64,000 nt of DNA from Plasmodium relictum. Taxonomy: Eukaryota > Apicomplexa > Aconoidasida > Haemosporida > Plasmodiidae. Under the pieces are notes generated by a model. It saw only the letters and a program-made list of their open reading frames with translations, did no database searches and had not been told where the DNA came from. The stretch's first letter is position 1. Every line of letters begins with the position of its first letter. The position numbers and the translations under genes are program-made. This document shows positions 36,601 to 47,956 of this stretch, in pieces. The DNA is taken from assembly GCF_900005765.1 (NCBI RefSeq), contig NC_041691.1:682001-746000 (forward strand), in the 5' to 3' direction.

Positions 36601-37067
36601 AAACCAATACCTGTTATAGGAGCAGTCAAAAAAGGAGAAAAACAAATAATGAATTAAGCGATCATGTAATTATACAAAAAATAAAATATAATTCTCATAA
36701 AAATGTAAAAAAAGAAGATTTTTTTCATCATTTCTGTGATAAATTAAATAAAAAGCAATTTTGTTTACTTTTAATTTGCTTTTACATAAAACAAGCTTTG
36801 AACTATTGGAAGAATGAAGGAGATTCTATAGGAATTTTTAATGGGATTCAGCAAAAAAAAAGAATAAAAGATTCTTTTTTTTTTCTAATGTCTTCATATA
36901 AATTTTTTTATAAATCTTCATTATTTTTATCTAAACAAAAGAAGATACAATATTATAAATGCCCTTTTTTTAATTATGAACTATTTAAAACATATTATAA
37001 ATTTTATATATATTACAAAGAAAAATTTATGAAATGTAACAATGAAAACATTATTAATTTATTATAA
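30660..37067 (+). CDS. Unknown 2135-residue protein with a PCNA-binding (PIP) motif
   Basis: Single exon, unrecognised family, probably Plasmodium-specific. The N-terminus has a basic KKKRKCK cluster that could be a nuclear signal. There are two CxxC pairs (in IFCDIS following ENC, and CDRCDK), long helical hydrophobic/charged stretches, and low-complexity inserts, including poly-Lys runs (about 719-727 and 771-777) and a Thr/Asn-rich block (about 975-1015). Near the C-terminus NQIKITDFFSN matches the PIP-box consensus QxxhxxFF exactly, with Q1951, I1954, F1957 and F1958, and basic residues on both sides (KKKSGRK before, KRRKTNN after). PIP boxes dock proteins on the PCNA sliding clamp, so a role in DNA replication or repair is a reasonable inference, but no enzymatic domain is visible. 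No signal peptide and no convincing membrane segment. The start ATG follows an A-rich leader. Confidence 0.85.
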   Translation: MNYYNKKKRKCKINFIDIELEAFIFGCFLYTWNKIITDNIKNKNNNKSSDIKNGKNKNSINNSNNKYGNISVNNNKSNYFKGNNKRNSNIRNNKKNNNYKNFNNSEKLSYEKPDKTSINDETFHDTSDDEVSCNLNEDFRIKNKIDIGLLNEKLLNFVKINFSLNSKDFYIWHDLYDFYKHIKEEEKNDEIRTHYDFLKMSNNINLHNLGNEKGIINNIDDLKNRKKDIKRVKNKENCIFCDISLNKKKVSGYSKIQKFLHVCTKKVYGNKGFQIVNKCIINIKTFDDSFIHSISIERLFSYICKHMDKNLLFFWFKFLNVLLNVTINKRLMIKIFFFFCIKNLLVSSYFSSEVVDNHEFLSKNVSSKHENSFLSDIIKKYKYKNITKVILNNNYILLQNLFDYFYMICSTRNVHFYDNFFLNIQMINFIYLIQINFFHYYYIKLHKKVQNYKVNHLIRECDRCDKNSKDTIKKKKNNYNKEKSRCQNISERKAYSNCINKNDVSVNNKKNIKNISKKSTFLTRYKKLNDLGLDINKFNKNKTDNQNRSCLNNKNKESGNVNINIKNNRDIHYNIISNNYNINTKYYNNFNIKYHNNANNIYNISNIDYLLSLQINEKHIEQSKNSLFEKLYIEKKECITRNLKNFFKRSYIFLNKYIKNDQLMRQSNIFSFLFDALPSLNLKRNVNNILEPYIFSIFSKYQFIEIYNFIENLKNLYNLKKKKKKNLRNNEQPCLKFLNELQGLNYIYNNLKNDYLILTENLYLEVKGENEKKKKKKDQNKLKYNKSTIQNLIQNGKTDIYKHVFIYKFSSKQINIQHNLFNIYLDCNILNKAYKLVMMDFDFSFSLTAEIIFLFKIYLIELKKNNILYSFEILNTVFHKCFVLLKKYLCNPTPFKLLSIISIYISRMLYDFPFLSKFLFFYPNDKINFIKNNIIINENIKMNHYNDYFCQKKNFSFLNFCNNNNYNNHNNNNENTTTTTTNNNNNKNNSNNSNNNNNNNDMNINNNNNNNENYNNYCYVDTFRKHINFEQKELFEKGEMNGDNEALILSCGIPRYEKNITENKNISNYKNNIYDNNNISSDEVSYFYDNIKDYNFLSKFEKLYINKTLKSFNFIFNILERTVNNNDVSLINCSKNNLSSFNQCIFKKQLIHDDIYNGSLFNINNFIKGIVNKLEYYFSTNFKKKNLQNHIKTLDKEKYRNLFYDSKFIISLKYSDENSHFFSLEFLFLAYVCSNYFSDNISNNYKHFLKTFNFNEIWLSNHQIKVKILLCLIYMLLYEINLMNLKDFFFEILKIIIYRFYIYLDYNDLQICQFIFLNLSNNVLFPTFGIIDNIKNVIQINTQSFKEFFYVYHLSKDEALYQYQDFGERKKKEKDFINDFLNYFLSKNKEIENNYKLLNDEIYNELKSNDQVLEETYNINKEDINELISSNNKIYNVTKLCDKLMNEAGFNDTNLVFNETINNKCIISNERLHNDYEIEDKHHQDDIYTFTNNTENGENTYNYSFDYFSSEQSLEQSDFVFFKKNRHNEKGESLGSNFLNKIITQINKKATIKKKNVIVDTSEKNYSRNKYTNLIDDIKSKKKEFISKKENLKKKISYFTENKIEVIYEMILNYFKIQKEIYIDNYVNKKYESIVSVQEHKSRLNYYENVQPEYYEFYYFQKTFCFSEELCETDYFIFALNKNMIKSDFSLKKKRYIYFCLNLLTIIDLYMEFNANIYNKIFYFIKNLIITCANISFCKKLTIIYINSLIRLCLFEIRMNNFFVSSNILVEILNNFEKIKEYKNLIGTIFYLCGYLLLQKLNYDDENLDEEKNILINEYYYYANLKKNSICSIHKKKIEKCKLNKGNYKRNSSSSEKLSNIITLNDYDKGNSFYESSNCINNYQNKNKNFLKCVYKNASKKHDNIPKNNNYSLCNTGKERLLDDYIINEKKNNSYFKKKSGRKLIPLIKNQIKITDFFSNSKNEKSFDMPFENSNVLDHMQTNTCYRSSQKRRKTNNELSDHVIIQKIKYNSHKNVKKEDFFHHFCDKLNKKQFCLLLICFYIKQALNYWKNEGDSIGIFNGIQQKKRIKDSFFFLMSSYKFFYKSSLFLSKQKKIQYYKCPFFNYELFKTYYKFYIYYKEKFMKCNNENIINLL
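33584..33660. repeat. ACT/AAT trinucleotide microsatellite inside a gene
   Basis: A run of ACT codons passes into AAT/AAC codons, encoding consecutive Thr then Asn within the PIP-box protein. This is the common type of in-frame low-complexity insert in Plasmodium and is likely to vary in length between strains. Confidence 0.7.
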
Positions 37068-37319
37068 TTTAAAAAATAATAAAAGGAAGATAAGGGGCAT
37101 AATAATTATCAATTAAAATGTTAGAGGAAATATATATTATGTTTCAAAAAATAAAACAATATAATAATATTTTAAAATATTATAATCATAAAAATAAATA
37201 AAATAGTATTTTTTAAATTACAAGATTTAAGAGAAAATTAGGAAAATTACAAAATTCATAAGGAATTAATAAAAAAGACAATATTTGACTAAACAAAAAA
37301 AAAGAAAGTAATAAGAAAA

Positions 37320-37613
37320 ATGGATAAATATGATAAAAATTTCATAAAAAAGATGGAAATCATAATTTTCTTAATAGATGCTAAGTTTATTATTTTATAT
37401 ATCTTTTTTTTAACATTTTTTAAGACATATAGACTGTTGTTTTTGTTTTTCTTTTATTTTTTTAAAAAGGTATATAATCAACCATTGAATTTATTTATCC
37501 TTAGAAATGATATAGAAAAAATAAGAATATATATATATCTTATTATTTTTTCTTTTCTTTTTTTTGAAATTTTTTACATTGTCAATGAAAAAAGTAAAAT
37601 TGTATTATTATAA
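37320..37613 (+). CDS. Doubtful small hydrophobic ORF
   Basis: 97 codons starting at ATG after an A-rich leader, 253 bases after the PIP-box protein stop. It would encode a Lys-rich start, a long hydrophobic segment (about 12-47), a short polar loop and a second hydrophobic segment (about 73-87). I recognise no family. T-rich sequence gives Phe/Leu/Ile-rich frames by chance in this genome, and the expected gene count in this syntenic block leaves no room for it. It may also be 3'-UTR sequence. Confidence 0.22.
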   Translation: MDKYDKNFIKKMEIIIFLIDAKFIILYIFFLTFFKTYRLLFLFFFYFFKKVYNQPLNLFILRNDIEKIRIYIYLIIFSFLFFEIFYIVNEKSKIVLL

Positions 37614-38491
37614 TTAAAATTTTATATTCAATAAATTTTTGTATATATAGTCAGATTTAAAATTTTTTTGTTAAATGCAATATATTTTAAATTATAGATA
37701 TTTATGAATTTTTATTTTTATTTTTTTTACAATTGCTAAAAATGAAAAATTTTATTTAAATAATATATTTTTTCTTAAAAAAAAATATGAATTTTATTAT
37801 ATGACACATTTCATCATCAATAAATAATAATTTCATATATATATATACTTAATTTAAATGAACATTTTTATAAATGAAAAATCCTTTTTTATTTTATTCC
37901 CATTTATGGTATATATTTTTATATAATGGATTATATTTATATTCTTTTTTTATTTTTATGAAAAACATAAAGCCATATTACATCTTTATATATTTTTTAT
38001 TACACAAAATAAACTTGAAGAAAAAATTAAAAAAATTTATAAATGGATAATAGTAATATATAAAAAAAAAAAAAAATTAATATGTTTCTATGTTAATTAA
38101 AATTATTCTAAAAAAGCTGTAGAATTATAAAATAAAGAAATAAAAAATATATAAATTTATAATAAATTAATGCAATAATTAAATTACGTTTATTAAATTA
38201 AAAAAAATAAAGTAAAATATTTTGTAACTGTTCTTTTTTGAATAATCCATTTATTCAGAGGAATTACATTTTCTTATTTTAATTGTATATATATATATAG
38301 AAAGAGAAAGAGAGATGTATAATTTTTAAGTAATAATAGATGAAATAATTTTAAAAACATATAAAAATATTTTTCCTTTAAAATACAAAGAAAAATATAT
38401 CTTTATAAAAATTAGAAAATTAAAATTCTTACATAATAATTTCCTCTAACCAATATAATTATTATATCTTTTTTTTTTTAGAAAAAATGAA
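37614..38491. other. Intergenic, upstream of helicase-like gene
   Basis: A+T-rich low-complexity sequence with (AT)n near 38286-38300, followed by a GA-rich stretch (GAAAGAGAAAGAGAGA, about 38300-38315). A T-tract ending in AG (38471-38480) lies just before the start codon and could be the acceptor of a 5'-UTR intron. Confidence 0.5.
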
Positions 38492-41400
38492 ATGACATAT
38501 ATTTTCATTTTACTTTTTTTATTGAAATTATGGCAAAAATTAGATTGTCAGTTTTGTTATTTTAGAAGAAATAAGAGTATTATTTTATGTTCTAATATAA
38601 AAATCAAGAATAGAAAAAATTATTATTATTACAAAAACAAACATTATAAAAATGAGGAGAAAAATATATTTAATATAATAAACAGGGTTTGCTTTAATTC
38701 ATTAAAGAAAGAGGGTTATGCAAGTAAGATTTTCAAACTCCAAAAAAATTATTTTAATTACTTGTTATATAATTATAAAACTAATCATACAAATACATTT
38801 TCATATAATAATGATGTATATAGTAATTTTTTTTGCAGAATAATTAAAATTAATCTACAAAAAATAGTGTCACAGTTTTTAAAAAGAAAAAAATATACAT
38901 ATTCTAAGAAAAAAATACTATTTATTTCAAATAAAGTAAATATAAAAAATGAAAAGTATAGTTATAAAATTATTTATAATGAAAGAAATAGACTTAAAAA
39001 ATATAAGTGTATAATAAGGAAATACTGTGATGAAAATTATAATACTTTGGCATATAATTCATTTAGGAATAATATCTTAAACATAAATAAAAAAGAAAAA
39101 TATAATTTTTCTGAAACATGTAATAATAATGATTATTATTTTCATAGTAAAAATAATATAGGAGTAAATGATAATTATATTTTTACTAAATTTTATCTTT
39201 TTAATGCTTTAAAAAATAGTTTAATATATAATTACACTGAAAATGAAGTCATGAACAAGTTATTAAAAGAAATAAATTTTTTATTTTATAAATTATATAA
39301 AATTAATTCAGATTGTTTTGAAAAAAAAAGTGAATCAAAAGAAAAAATTATTAAAATTGAGAATATAAATAAACAAAGTATTTCAGAAAATACAAAATAT
39401 GATGAAATATATTCAGATTCTATTAATGATGTAGCATATTTAAATATAAATAAAGGAGGTATTTTTTTTAAAAATAATTGTGCAAATACTAAAAATTATT
39501 TTATTTGCTCTTTTCATAATAATAAGAGTAAAATTATTATTAAAAATTGGTTGTACCCTTTATACTTTACTTTTATTAACCAATGGGTAGGCAAAATTGT
39601 TAATTTTCTATTTAAAGAAAATTGCTCAAATAAAGAATTTTCAAAAAATAATTTTATCATTAAATGCGAAAATAATATTCAAAAAAAATTATTTTTTCAT
39701 TTACAATGTTTTTATTTCCTTTTTACTAAAGAAAAAGATGATAATGTCTATATATGTAATAATTCTACACATAATTATAGAAACAGTAGTTATATAAATA
39801 AAAATAATTATAATAAAATTAACTCACTAGAAAATAAAGAAAAAAGCATGAATAAAGAATATACAAATAAGGAAAACTTAAATAAAGATATAAAGAATAT
39901 TAGTCAAAATGATAATATAAATAATATAGTAAATAAAAATATAATTATATACATTTATAGAAATAATGAAGATATAGAAAAACATTATAAATATTTAAAA
40001 AATATATACAAAAAAGATTCTGTTAGTTTCTTTAATTATGACAAATATATACACAGTGATAATTCTTTTTTCATTATGTTATTATCTTATGAAGAATTTT
40101 TTAATATGTCTTTTCTTTATAGTCATACCTTTGAAAATTTTAAAAAATATATAAATAGCAAAACAAATATTTCAGAGAATTGTACTAATTTATTTCAAGT
40201 TTTTTTAAATTTACTTATCTATTCATCTTGTGGGGATAAAAAAATACTTAAAAATTCACAAAATTATAAGTTTAAAATTTTTTTGGATAATTTCAATTTA
40301 AAATATAATTATGAAATAAACTTAATTGAAAAAAATATATATGATCATCTCTTCTCTTTTATAAATATGAATGAAAGAATAACTTTTTATTTTTTATCAA
40401 CTGAAAATTTTAATTTATTATTATTTAAAATTTGGATATCAAGTATTCATAAAAATTGTTCTATTTTAAATTTAATAAAAAAAAAAAACTTTTTTATTTT
40501 ACATAAAAAAATTATTCTTAAACTTGATAATAACAATATTGATAGCAATAATAATAAAGACATACAATTAAATAATGATATAAAAAATGAAGAAAAAATC
40601 ATATTTAATTTAGTAAAAAGCAAAAAAAAAAATATTATAAATAAACAAGTTACTAAGAATTTATTAATATTTAATAATTGTAGAAAAAATATTATTGTAA
40701 AATATTTGAAAGAGAATAATTTATATAATATTAATAAATTAAAGAAAATAGATAAAAAAATTAAAAGAAAGTTCAATATAGCTAAAAGATATTTAAAAAA
40801 AAAAAAAATATATAATTTTCATATCTCTCATTATATTGATTTTATTATAAATAAAAATAAGAAAGGAGATATATTTTTTAAAAAAATTATTTGTCCTTCT
40901 TATATTTTAAAAGAAGAAAATTTGCAGAATAATGATAAAATCCATTTATTAACGAATAATTTGTGTATTGCTTATAATAACTCGGCTCTCAATAAAAAAA
41001 AGGAATACTTAAATTTTTTTGAATCAAACAAAGACTTAATTAATTTAGAAAATAAAAATGAAAATTTATGTTTTCAGAAAGATTATAAATTGAATGATTT
41101 AAAAATAAGTAAAAAAAGTAAAGGAAACAAGGTTACAAATGGAAATAATAGTTATCCACTAGAAGAGAAGAAATTTATAAATAATGTTTCAATAAGGTAC
41201 CAAACTGATATAACACTTCAAAAAAATATAAATGATTATATGAAATATAATTTTTTTTATTTAGAAAAGGATGATTTAAAAAAAGAATCTAGTATAATGG
41301 ATAACACTAAATTCACTAAAATATATCCTTGTATCTATTATATATTTAATATAGAAAAATTTGTTCTTTTTTCTAAGGATTTATATGAAAAGTTAAATTT

Positions 41401-44400
41401 TTTAGATGAACAGTTAATAAAAAAATGTGAAAATATTTTAAAAAAGTATGAAGGAAAAATAAATATAAATTCTGAATTTAAAATGCATTTATTCAAGGGA
41501 TTATTTTTGGTTTCAAAAAAATTCAATATATTTGAGAAATTTTTAATTAAAGAGTTATTAAAAAATAAATTAATCAAGATTATTTTATCAAGTATTGATA
41601 TTTCATCAGATGGTTTTTCTGTTCAAAGCGTGTTCTTGGAAGGTGTTCATATACATATTAAGAAAAAATTAAAATATAATTACTTGATTGATTTAATAAA
41701 TAAATTACATGATGAAACATTTTTTTCATTTCCTGAAATTCATGAGAAAAATAATATAAATGAAACTCATAGTAATATAGAAAATGAATCAAAAAAACTA
41801 GAAAGTAATGTAAATATCTCAGAGGACATGTATAGATTACATTTTGTTAAATATTTTATGTATTTAAATTTTATACATATTTTTAAAAAATATACTTTAT
41901 CAAATAATGATATGTTAAATTTATCTAAAAACTCAACTAACTTTTTTCTAATTCCTCAAAAATATGAAGATATCTCAATAATTTTAAATACAAACAATGA
42001 TAATTATTTAAATTTTTCAAATATGCATAGATATTTAATTAGAGATTTTTATTTTAATTTACATTACTATATCGTTACTAAAAATATTTCTATTCACTTG
42101 AATTTTTTGAAGGATTTACAAGATGATAAAAAATTAGATCAGGAATTTTTAGTTAATGATTCCATAGAGAATACATATAATAAGAATTATAAGCATTATA
42201 ACATGTACAATTATACTGAAAAAATTGATATAGATAGATTAAGTATGGAAAAACATTTTGGTAGTAAATTGAATACATATAAATTTTTTAATAATTACTT
42301 TAATAAAGCTTTTGATAGAGATCTCTTCACGTTCATCAGCATATATAATACAATAAATTTGTCTCTAGACTTTTATAAAATTTACAAATTTAAGCAATTG
42401 AATGAGTTTCTATTTGTAAATAATTATATAAATACATGTAATAATTTATCGTATTTCATAAACTATTATGAATTTCTATTTTTCTATTTTTTAAATAATA
42501 AAAATTTAAAGAAAACTTCTGAAAGTAGCAAACATAATTTTTTCAATTTTTTAATAATGAAAAGAGCTAAATATGAAAAAGAATTTATAAAACATAATAA
42601 AGAACACAAATTATATTTTTATCAAAAGCAAATGAAGAAAATAAATAAATATTTCGATGAACACTACGTTTATATGTATTATAATACATATATAAATTAT
42701 AATAAATTAAAAAAAAGATACACAAAAAAGTTAAAAACATTATATAAAGAAAAGTATGAGATGCTCTATATAAATATAAAAAATAATTTAAAAAAAGCAG
42801 TTCTGAGTACAATTGATAAAAAATTATGTATAATTTTAGACATATATAAAGTAAGCAAAACATATGTTGATAATTTATATATTTGTTTGAATAATGCAAA
42901 TGAATTATTCATTTGTAAAATATTTTTCTTTACTGCTTTTGTGAAAAATGATAAATTTTATAAAGCTATTATAAAAAAAAAAAAAAAATTTAACTATTTT
43001 GACCACCTTTTTAATAGAAGAGACATAATAAGCTATAAAATATATATTAAAGAATATGATTTTCTTTTCGATATACATAAGATAAAAAATGAAAGCAAAA
43101 AAAGTATTATTTCTAATAAAAAATATATATTTGAAATTTTTGTTAATAAAATTAATTTAAATAATGAATTCAATAGAGAAGAAAAACAAGACTACTACAA
43201 ATTAAAGGAAAAATTTCAAAATGAAAATATAGAGAAAGTGATGGACATATATGATATATTATCTAATTCTTATAATGAAAATATTTATGATATGCATAAT
43301 AATATGATTCTGTTTTTAAAGAAAATGAGAAATATGAAAAAAGATTTATATTTGCAATATTTAAAAAAAATGGATATACATAAAAAGAAAAAAAATAATT
43401 TGTTTTATTTTTCTCTACATAAGTTAAATGAATATTATAATTTGGAATTATATAATAAGAGTGAAGAAAAGAAATATGATTACATAAAAAAAAAGAAGAA
43501 AAAAATTATTAATGAAAAATCTAATGAGTTATCAAAATTTATAAAAGAAGAAGATTATTCTTATAATAGTGAAATAATAACAAGACAATATTTTTACAAT
43601 AAACTACTTAGAAATAATGAAAAAAACAAAAAGATTAAAATAGTTGTCTACAGTAACTTAAAAAATTTAAAGAAAAATATATCTAATGATTATAAATTGA
43701 AATGTTCTGAAAAAAAGAATAAAAAAATATTGTTAGATTTTAAAGACGTTGATTTCCTAAATTTCTATAAAAAAAGAAAAAACATAGGAAATAGAAATAA
43801 TTATTTAAATGAATTAAATCACATAAATCGAATATTTGGAAATAAAAATAGCACATTTAATGAGGAATTTCACAATATATTTTTATTTCTTCATAATTTT
43901 GATTTAATAGATAAATTAAAAAAATTTATGAATCCTTATATAAAAAATTCTTTATGGATTTATACAATAACTTTATATATTAATCACATGTATTCATTAA
44001 ACCAAAATGAAATTATTTCGAATCCTGAACTACTAATTATAATTTTATATATTTGTTTTTATGAGAATAAATATGATTATCTAAATAATTATATATCATC
44101 TTTTCATATATCAAATATTTATTTAAAAAATATTGTCGCTGATATTTATGTATACAAAGAATTATTATCCTCTCTTCAATTTAAGTATTAACAAATTTAA
44201 ATAAATAAATAAATATATATATATATATTTTAACATATGCATTACATAAAATCATATGCTTCATATTTTTTATTTCTTTTAGGTTTAAAATTAATATAGG
44301 AATTACATTTAATTTAATAGATTTGTGTGAAGTATTTGAGTCACTAACTAAATTGAAAAAAAAGAGCTTCAAAGATATTAGTGAAAATATAGTAAGAATT

Positions 44401-44535
44401 TTAACGAAGTTGAATATCATATTACATAGTGTCTCTTCTAATTTCAATAAAAATATTGGTCAAATTATTTTAAACTTTATTAATTATATTAATGAGATGA
44501 AAAAATATAAAGAAGTAACAAACACATACTTATAA
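38492..44535 (+). CDS. Degenerate Ski2/Mtr4-like DExH helicase, putative apicoplast protein
   Basis: Exons 38492-44184 and 44283-44535 (split Lys codon AA|G), 1981 residues. The N-terminus MTYIFILLFLLKLWQ resembles a signal peptide followed by an Asn/Lys/Tyr-rich, acid-poor stretch, the two-part pattern of apicoplast import. The body aligns by eye with Ski2-family helicases. FFIMLLSYEEFFNMSFLYS (about 527-545) corresponds to the family vlVmTtEilrnmL. FLDNFN (597-602) lies where motif II DEVH should be. ITFYFLSTENFNLLLFKIW corresponds to motif III with surroundings (vrFvfLSATipNaeeFAeWi), STE at 636-638 replacing SAT. HLFKGL (999-1004) through LIKIILSSIDISSDGFS (to about 1043) corresponds to HHSGLLP...LIKvlfaTEtfamGiN. 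The C-terminal exon resembles the DSHCT end (FKDISENIVRILTKLNIIL). No Walker A GKT is evident; catalysis is probably lost. Distantly comparable to chloroplast ISE2. The family call is from pattern, not a computed alignment. Confidence 0.68.
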
Positions 44536-44666
44536 AAATTTTGGTCTTTTTTAAATAATTTTTTTATCAGTAATTTAATATTATAATTTGTTAGTATTTT
44601 AAGGTATTTTATTGTTTATTTTATAGTTTTTAAATCAACTTATTTTATTTCAGAAATAAAATTAAA

Positions 44667-44697
<31 letters not shown>

Positions 44698-44705
44698 AAT
44701 ATACA

Positions 44706-45277
44706 TTATTTGTTCTTTTTTCTTTCTAAAGAATCTTCATCTTTTGTCCATTCAATATTGTTTCTATTATACATGGGCCAAGTAGGTAAAATTAACTAAA
44801 TGAAAAATAAAAAATGAAATATTGATAGTAAAAGATAAGAAAATGAAAAATTAAATAATATTAAATGCTACGTAAGAAATGTAAAAATAAAATATATTGA
44901 ATAACAATATATATATATATATATATATTTATTTACAATAATTGCTATAAGGGTTCCAGCCAAAATTATGTAAGCACTTAAAGCTAAATTTTGATAATAA
45001 TAACCAACGCTGATTGCTAGAATTGTACTAACACTAAAAATTATGTTCTTAATTAAAAAAGCTAATTTTTGACCAATGAAGTCCTAAAAATATTTAAAAT
45101 ATCAATAAATATATATATATATTATCACTCATTATTAATATTTTTATATTTATTTGCATTTTTTCTTTTATTATTTTTTTTTTGTTTATATATATTTAGA
45201 AATATTACCATTTGATTTCTTTTGAGACAGTAATAGGTATTTTGAATTATGCTTTTAATATCCTTAAATACGTTCAT
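44706..45277 (-). CDS. SPC1: Signal peptidase complex subunit 1 (SPC1/SPC12), three exons
   Basis: Exons on the minus strand: 45277-45209, 45083-44937 and 44795-44706; all GT-AG, every junction in phase 0, 101 residues, the normal size for this subunit. SPC1 is a small two-pass ER membrane protein of the signal peptidase complex, cutting signal peptides from secretory proteins. Family marks: MDFIGQKLA (human form MDYKGQKLA), two hydrophobic helices (about 32-50 and 54-75) joined by a short loop, and LPTWPMYNRNNIEW, matching the LPPWPxYRRxxLxW signature just after helix 2. Both ends face the cytosol in yeast and mammals. Exons are too short to stand out as open frames, so it is easily missed. 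It lies 170 bases after the helicase-like gene stop (convergent) and is divergent from topoisomerase II. Confidence 0.93.
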
Positions 45278-46778
45278 TGGAAATAAAAAAAAAATTCCTA
45301 TTTTTGTATTTTTTGTTTAATACCTTAATGGTTAAAATATTATATTTTATTTATATTATTTTTTAAAAATATATTAAATAAATCGTATATTTTAATGTTT
45401 TGATAATTAGTTTTACTCCTTATTTTTTAATTATGTATTATTAATATTAAATATATATTTACTTTTTAAATATATGAATTAAATAATATATTGTATTTTT
45501 TATGCTATATGATAATATTTTATTTGCACTTTTCTTTCAGTATTTCTAGAAAGTAATATTTGTGTTTTTTTTTTTTTTTTTTCTTTAAATTAACTTAAAA
45601 TTTTGAACTAGAATAATTAAAAATAACAAAAAGGCAGAAAATTTTCATAATTATTATATATCAATAAAATTTTCTATGTGTATATATATTTTAAGTTGAT
45701 ACATCTTAACTAATTTTTTCTATTTTATTACATTTAAAAAAATTATAAAATAGAAAAAAAAAAAAATAGCTTTTATAAGTAAATATTTGAAGAATAATTA
45801 AAAAACTTATTTTTTTGTATTAATCTTAGAAAAATAAAATTTTATTTTTTGTAGATATTTTTACATTTAAATAATTTTTTTTAGAAAGAATATTTTTGGT
45901 ATTAAAAATAGCCTTTTTGAGAAGTTGATAAGAATATTAGCATTAATTTTTTTTTTTAAATTTATAATTTCACTTTATAAATTTTTGTTGGTACTATGAA
46001 TAACCTTTTAAAATAGGTTGATAGTCTTTAATATTTAAGTAAAAAGGCATGTATAAAGTCAAATAAAAAAAGAAATTTATCATTTAATTTGATCTTTCAC
46101 TTTCAGTAATTTATTTCAAACTATTAAAATCATTTTTTTTGAAAATATAATTAAAAAAGAATTTGTAAAGAAAATTTACTTAAATACTACTAAAGTAATA
46201 TATTCTTCTTGTTCGTTTTTTTTTTTTTTTTTTTAATTTTAAATAAAAATATTGATACGCAAAATTGGATAAAGCAAAAAAAGTTGTAAATTTTAAAATT
46301 ATTATTTGCAAAAATAAATATAGTGTTATAATGCTGTAAATAAAATTGGATCGTATAATAAATTTGAGAAAATTTTATTATGAAAAAAAATTGTTTTAAA
46401 TGAATATATGAAAGTTTGTATATTTTAAGAAAAAAAATAAAAAATAAAATAATTAGACAAATATTTGAGTAAAATAATTAATTTATTCATTAAATATATA
46501 TATATATATATATTTATCTAAATGGAAAAAAAAAAAAATAGACAAGTATACACAATTATTTGTAATACAATGAAAATTTTGTCTTAATTTTTTTTCTTTT
46601 TAATGTGTATTATATAAAAAGATTTTGCTTTACCTTTTTAAAATTATATATATCTTTATGTATAATTTCTATTTAAAAAAAAAAAAAATAATTTTTTTTT
46701 TCTTCTCATTTTTTTCTTATTCTATACATTTATTAAAATTTTTCTTACATAAATAATAAACATTTATATATATATATC

Positions 46779-46835
<57 letters not shown>

Positions 46836-47924
46836 TTTATTTTAGTTTTCTATTTTATTGTTTTCATTTTTTAAATATTTTTTAATATATTTGATTTCTT
46901 TTCAAGTTTTGATAAGCATAAACACTTTTTTTTTTAAAATTTTCTTGTTTTTATGAAGAATTTTATAGAAATTATAAATTTTATAATTTTATTTTTTGTT
47001 TTGACAATGAAGATACAATGATTTAATTAAATATTACCTAAATTTCATAAAGTTATTTTTATAACTATATATATTTTTATATAATTAAATAAAGTTATTA
47101 GTAAGATGTATAAAATTTTTAAAAGAGAAATAATAAATAAATTTTTTGGCTATTTTGATTTGTGTATATGACAATGTAAAATTTATTTTATATAAGAACT
47201 TTGATAAATTACATAAATATTCAAACAATATTATAAAATATTATTTTTATTTATATAAGTAACAATTTCATTTCTTTAATTATCTTGATTTTATTCACAT
47301 CACTTTTTCCTTCTTTTTAAAAGTAAAATAAATAACTTTATTATTGAATAATTATATATTTAAAAAAAAAAAAAGAAAAATTATATTTAAAAGTTGTTTA
47401 TGTTTTAGTTTATTTAGTATTTGCTTTCAATTTTGAAAACAAAATAAAAATTATTATTATTTTTTCCCTAAAATTTGTACCATAAGTAACCTATATATTT
47501 TTAAAAATTTACAAAATTTTCATTTGGCTTCATGTTATATAATTGTAATTTCTTATAATACATTTTAATTTGGCATTATTAATTTTTGATTACTATTTAA
47601 GTACAAAGCTTTATATGCAATTTGCATTAAATATTAGATATTACTTAATAAATTTAATAGAAATATATATATATTCTTTTTATATAGAAATATATGTAGC
47701 TTACTATTAGATTCATTGTCAAACATGAGACATAATATATATATTTCCATTTAAAAATAACAAAATTATAATATTTTCAGCATTAAATTATAAAATGACT
47801 TAAATGTATGTATAATTATTTCTCATATATATTATAAAAATTATATTATTAATTTATCATGTATTTTTTTTTTTTTAAAAGATGCACATTTATCTACGTT
47901 AGACTATAACTACATTTTACTAAT

Positions 47925-47956
<32 letters not shown>

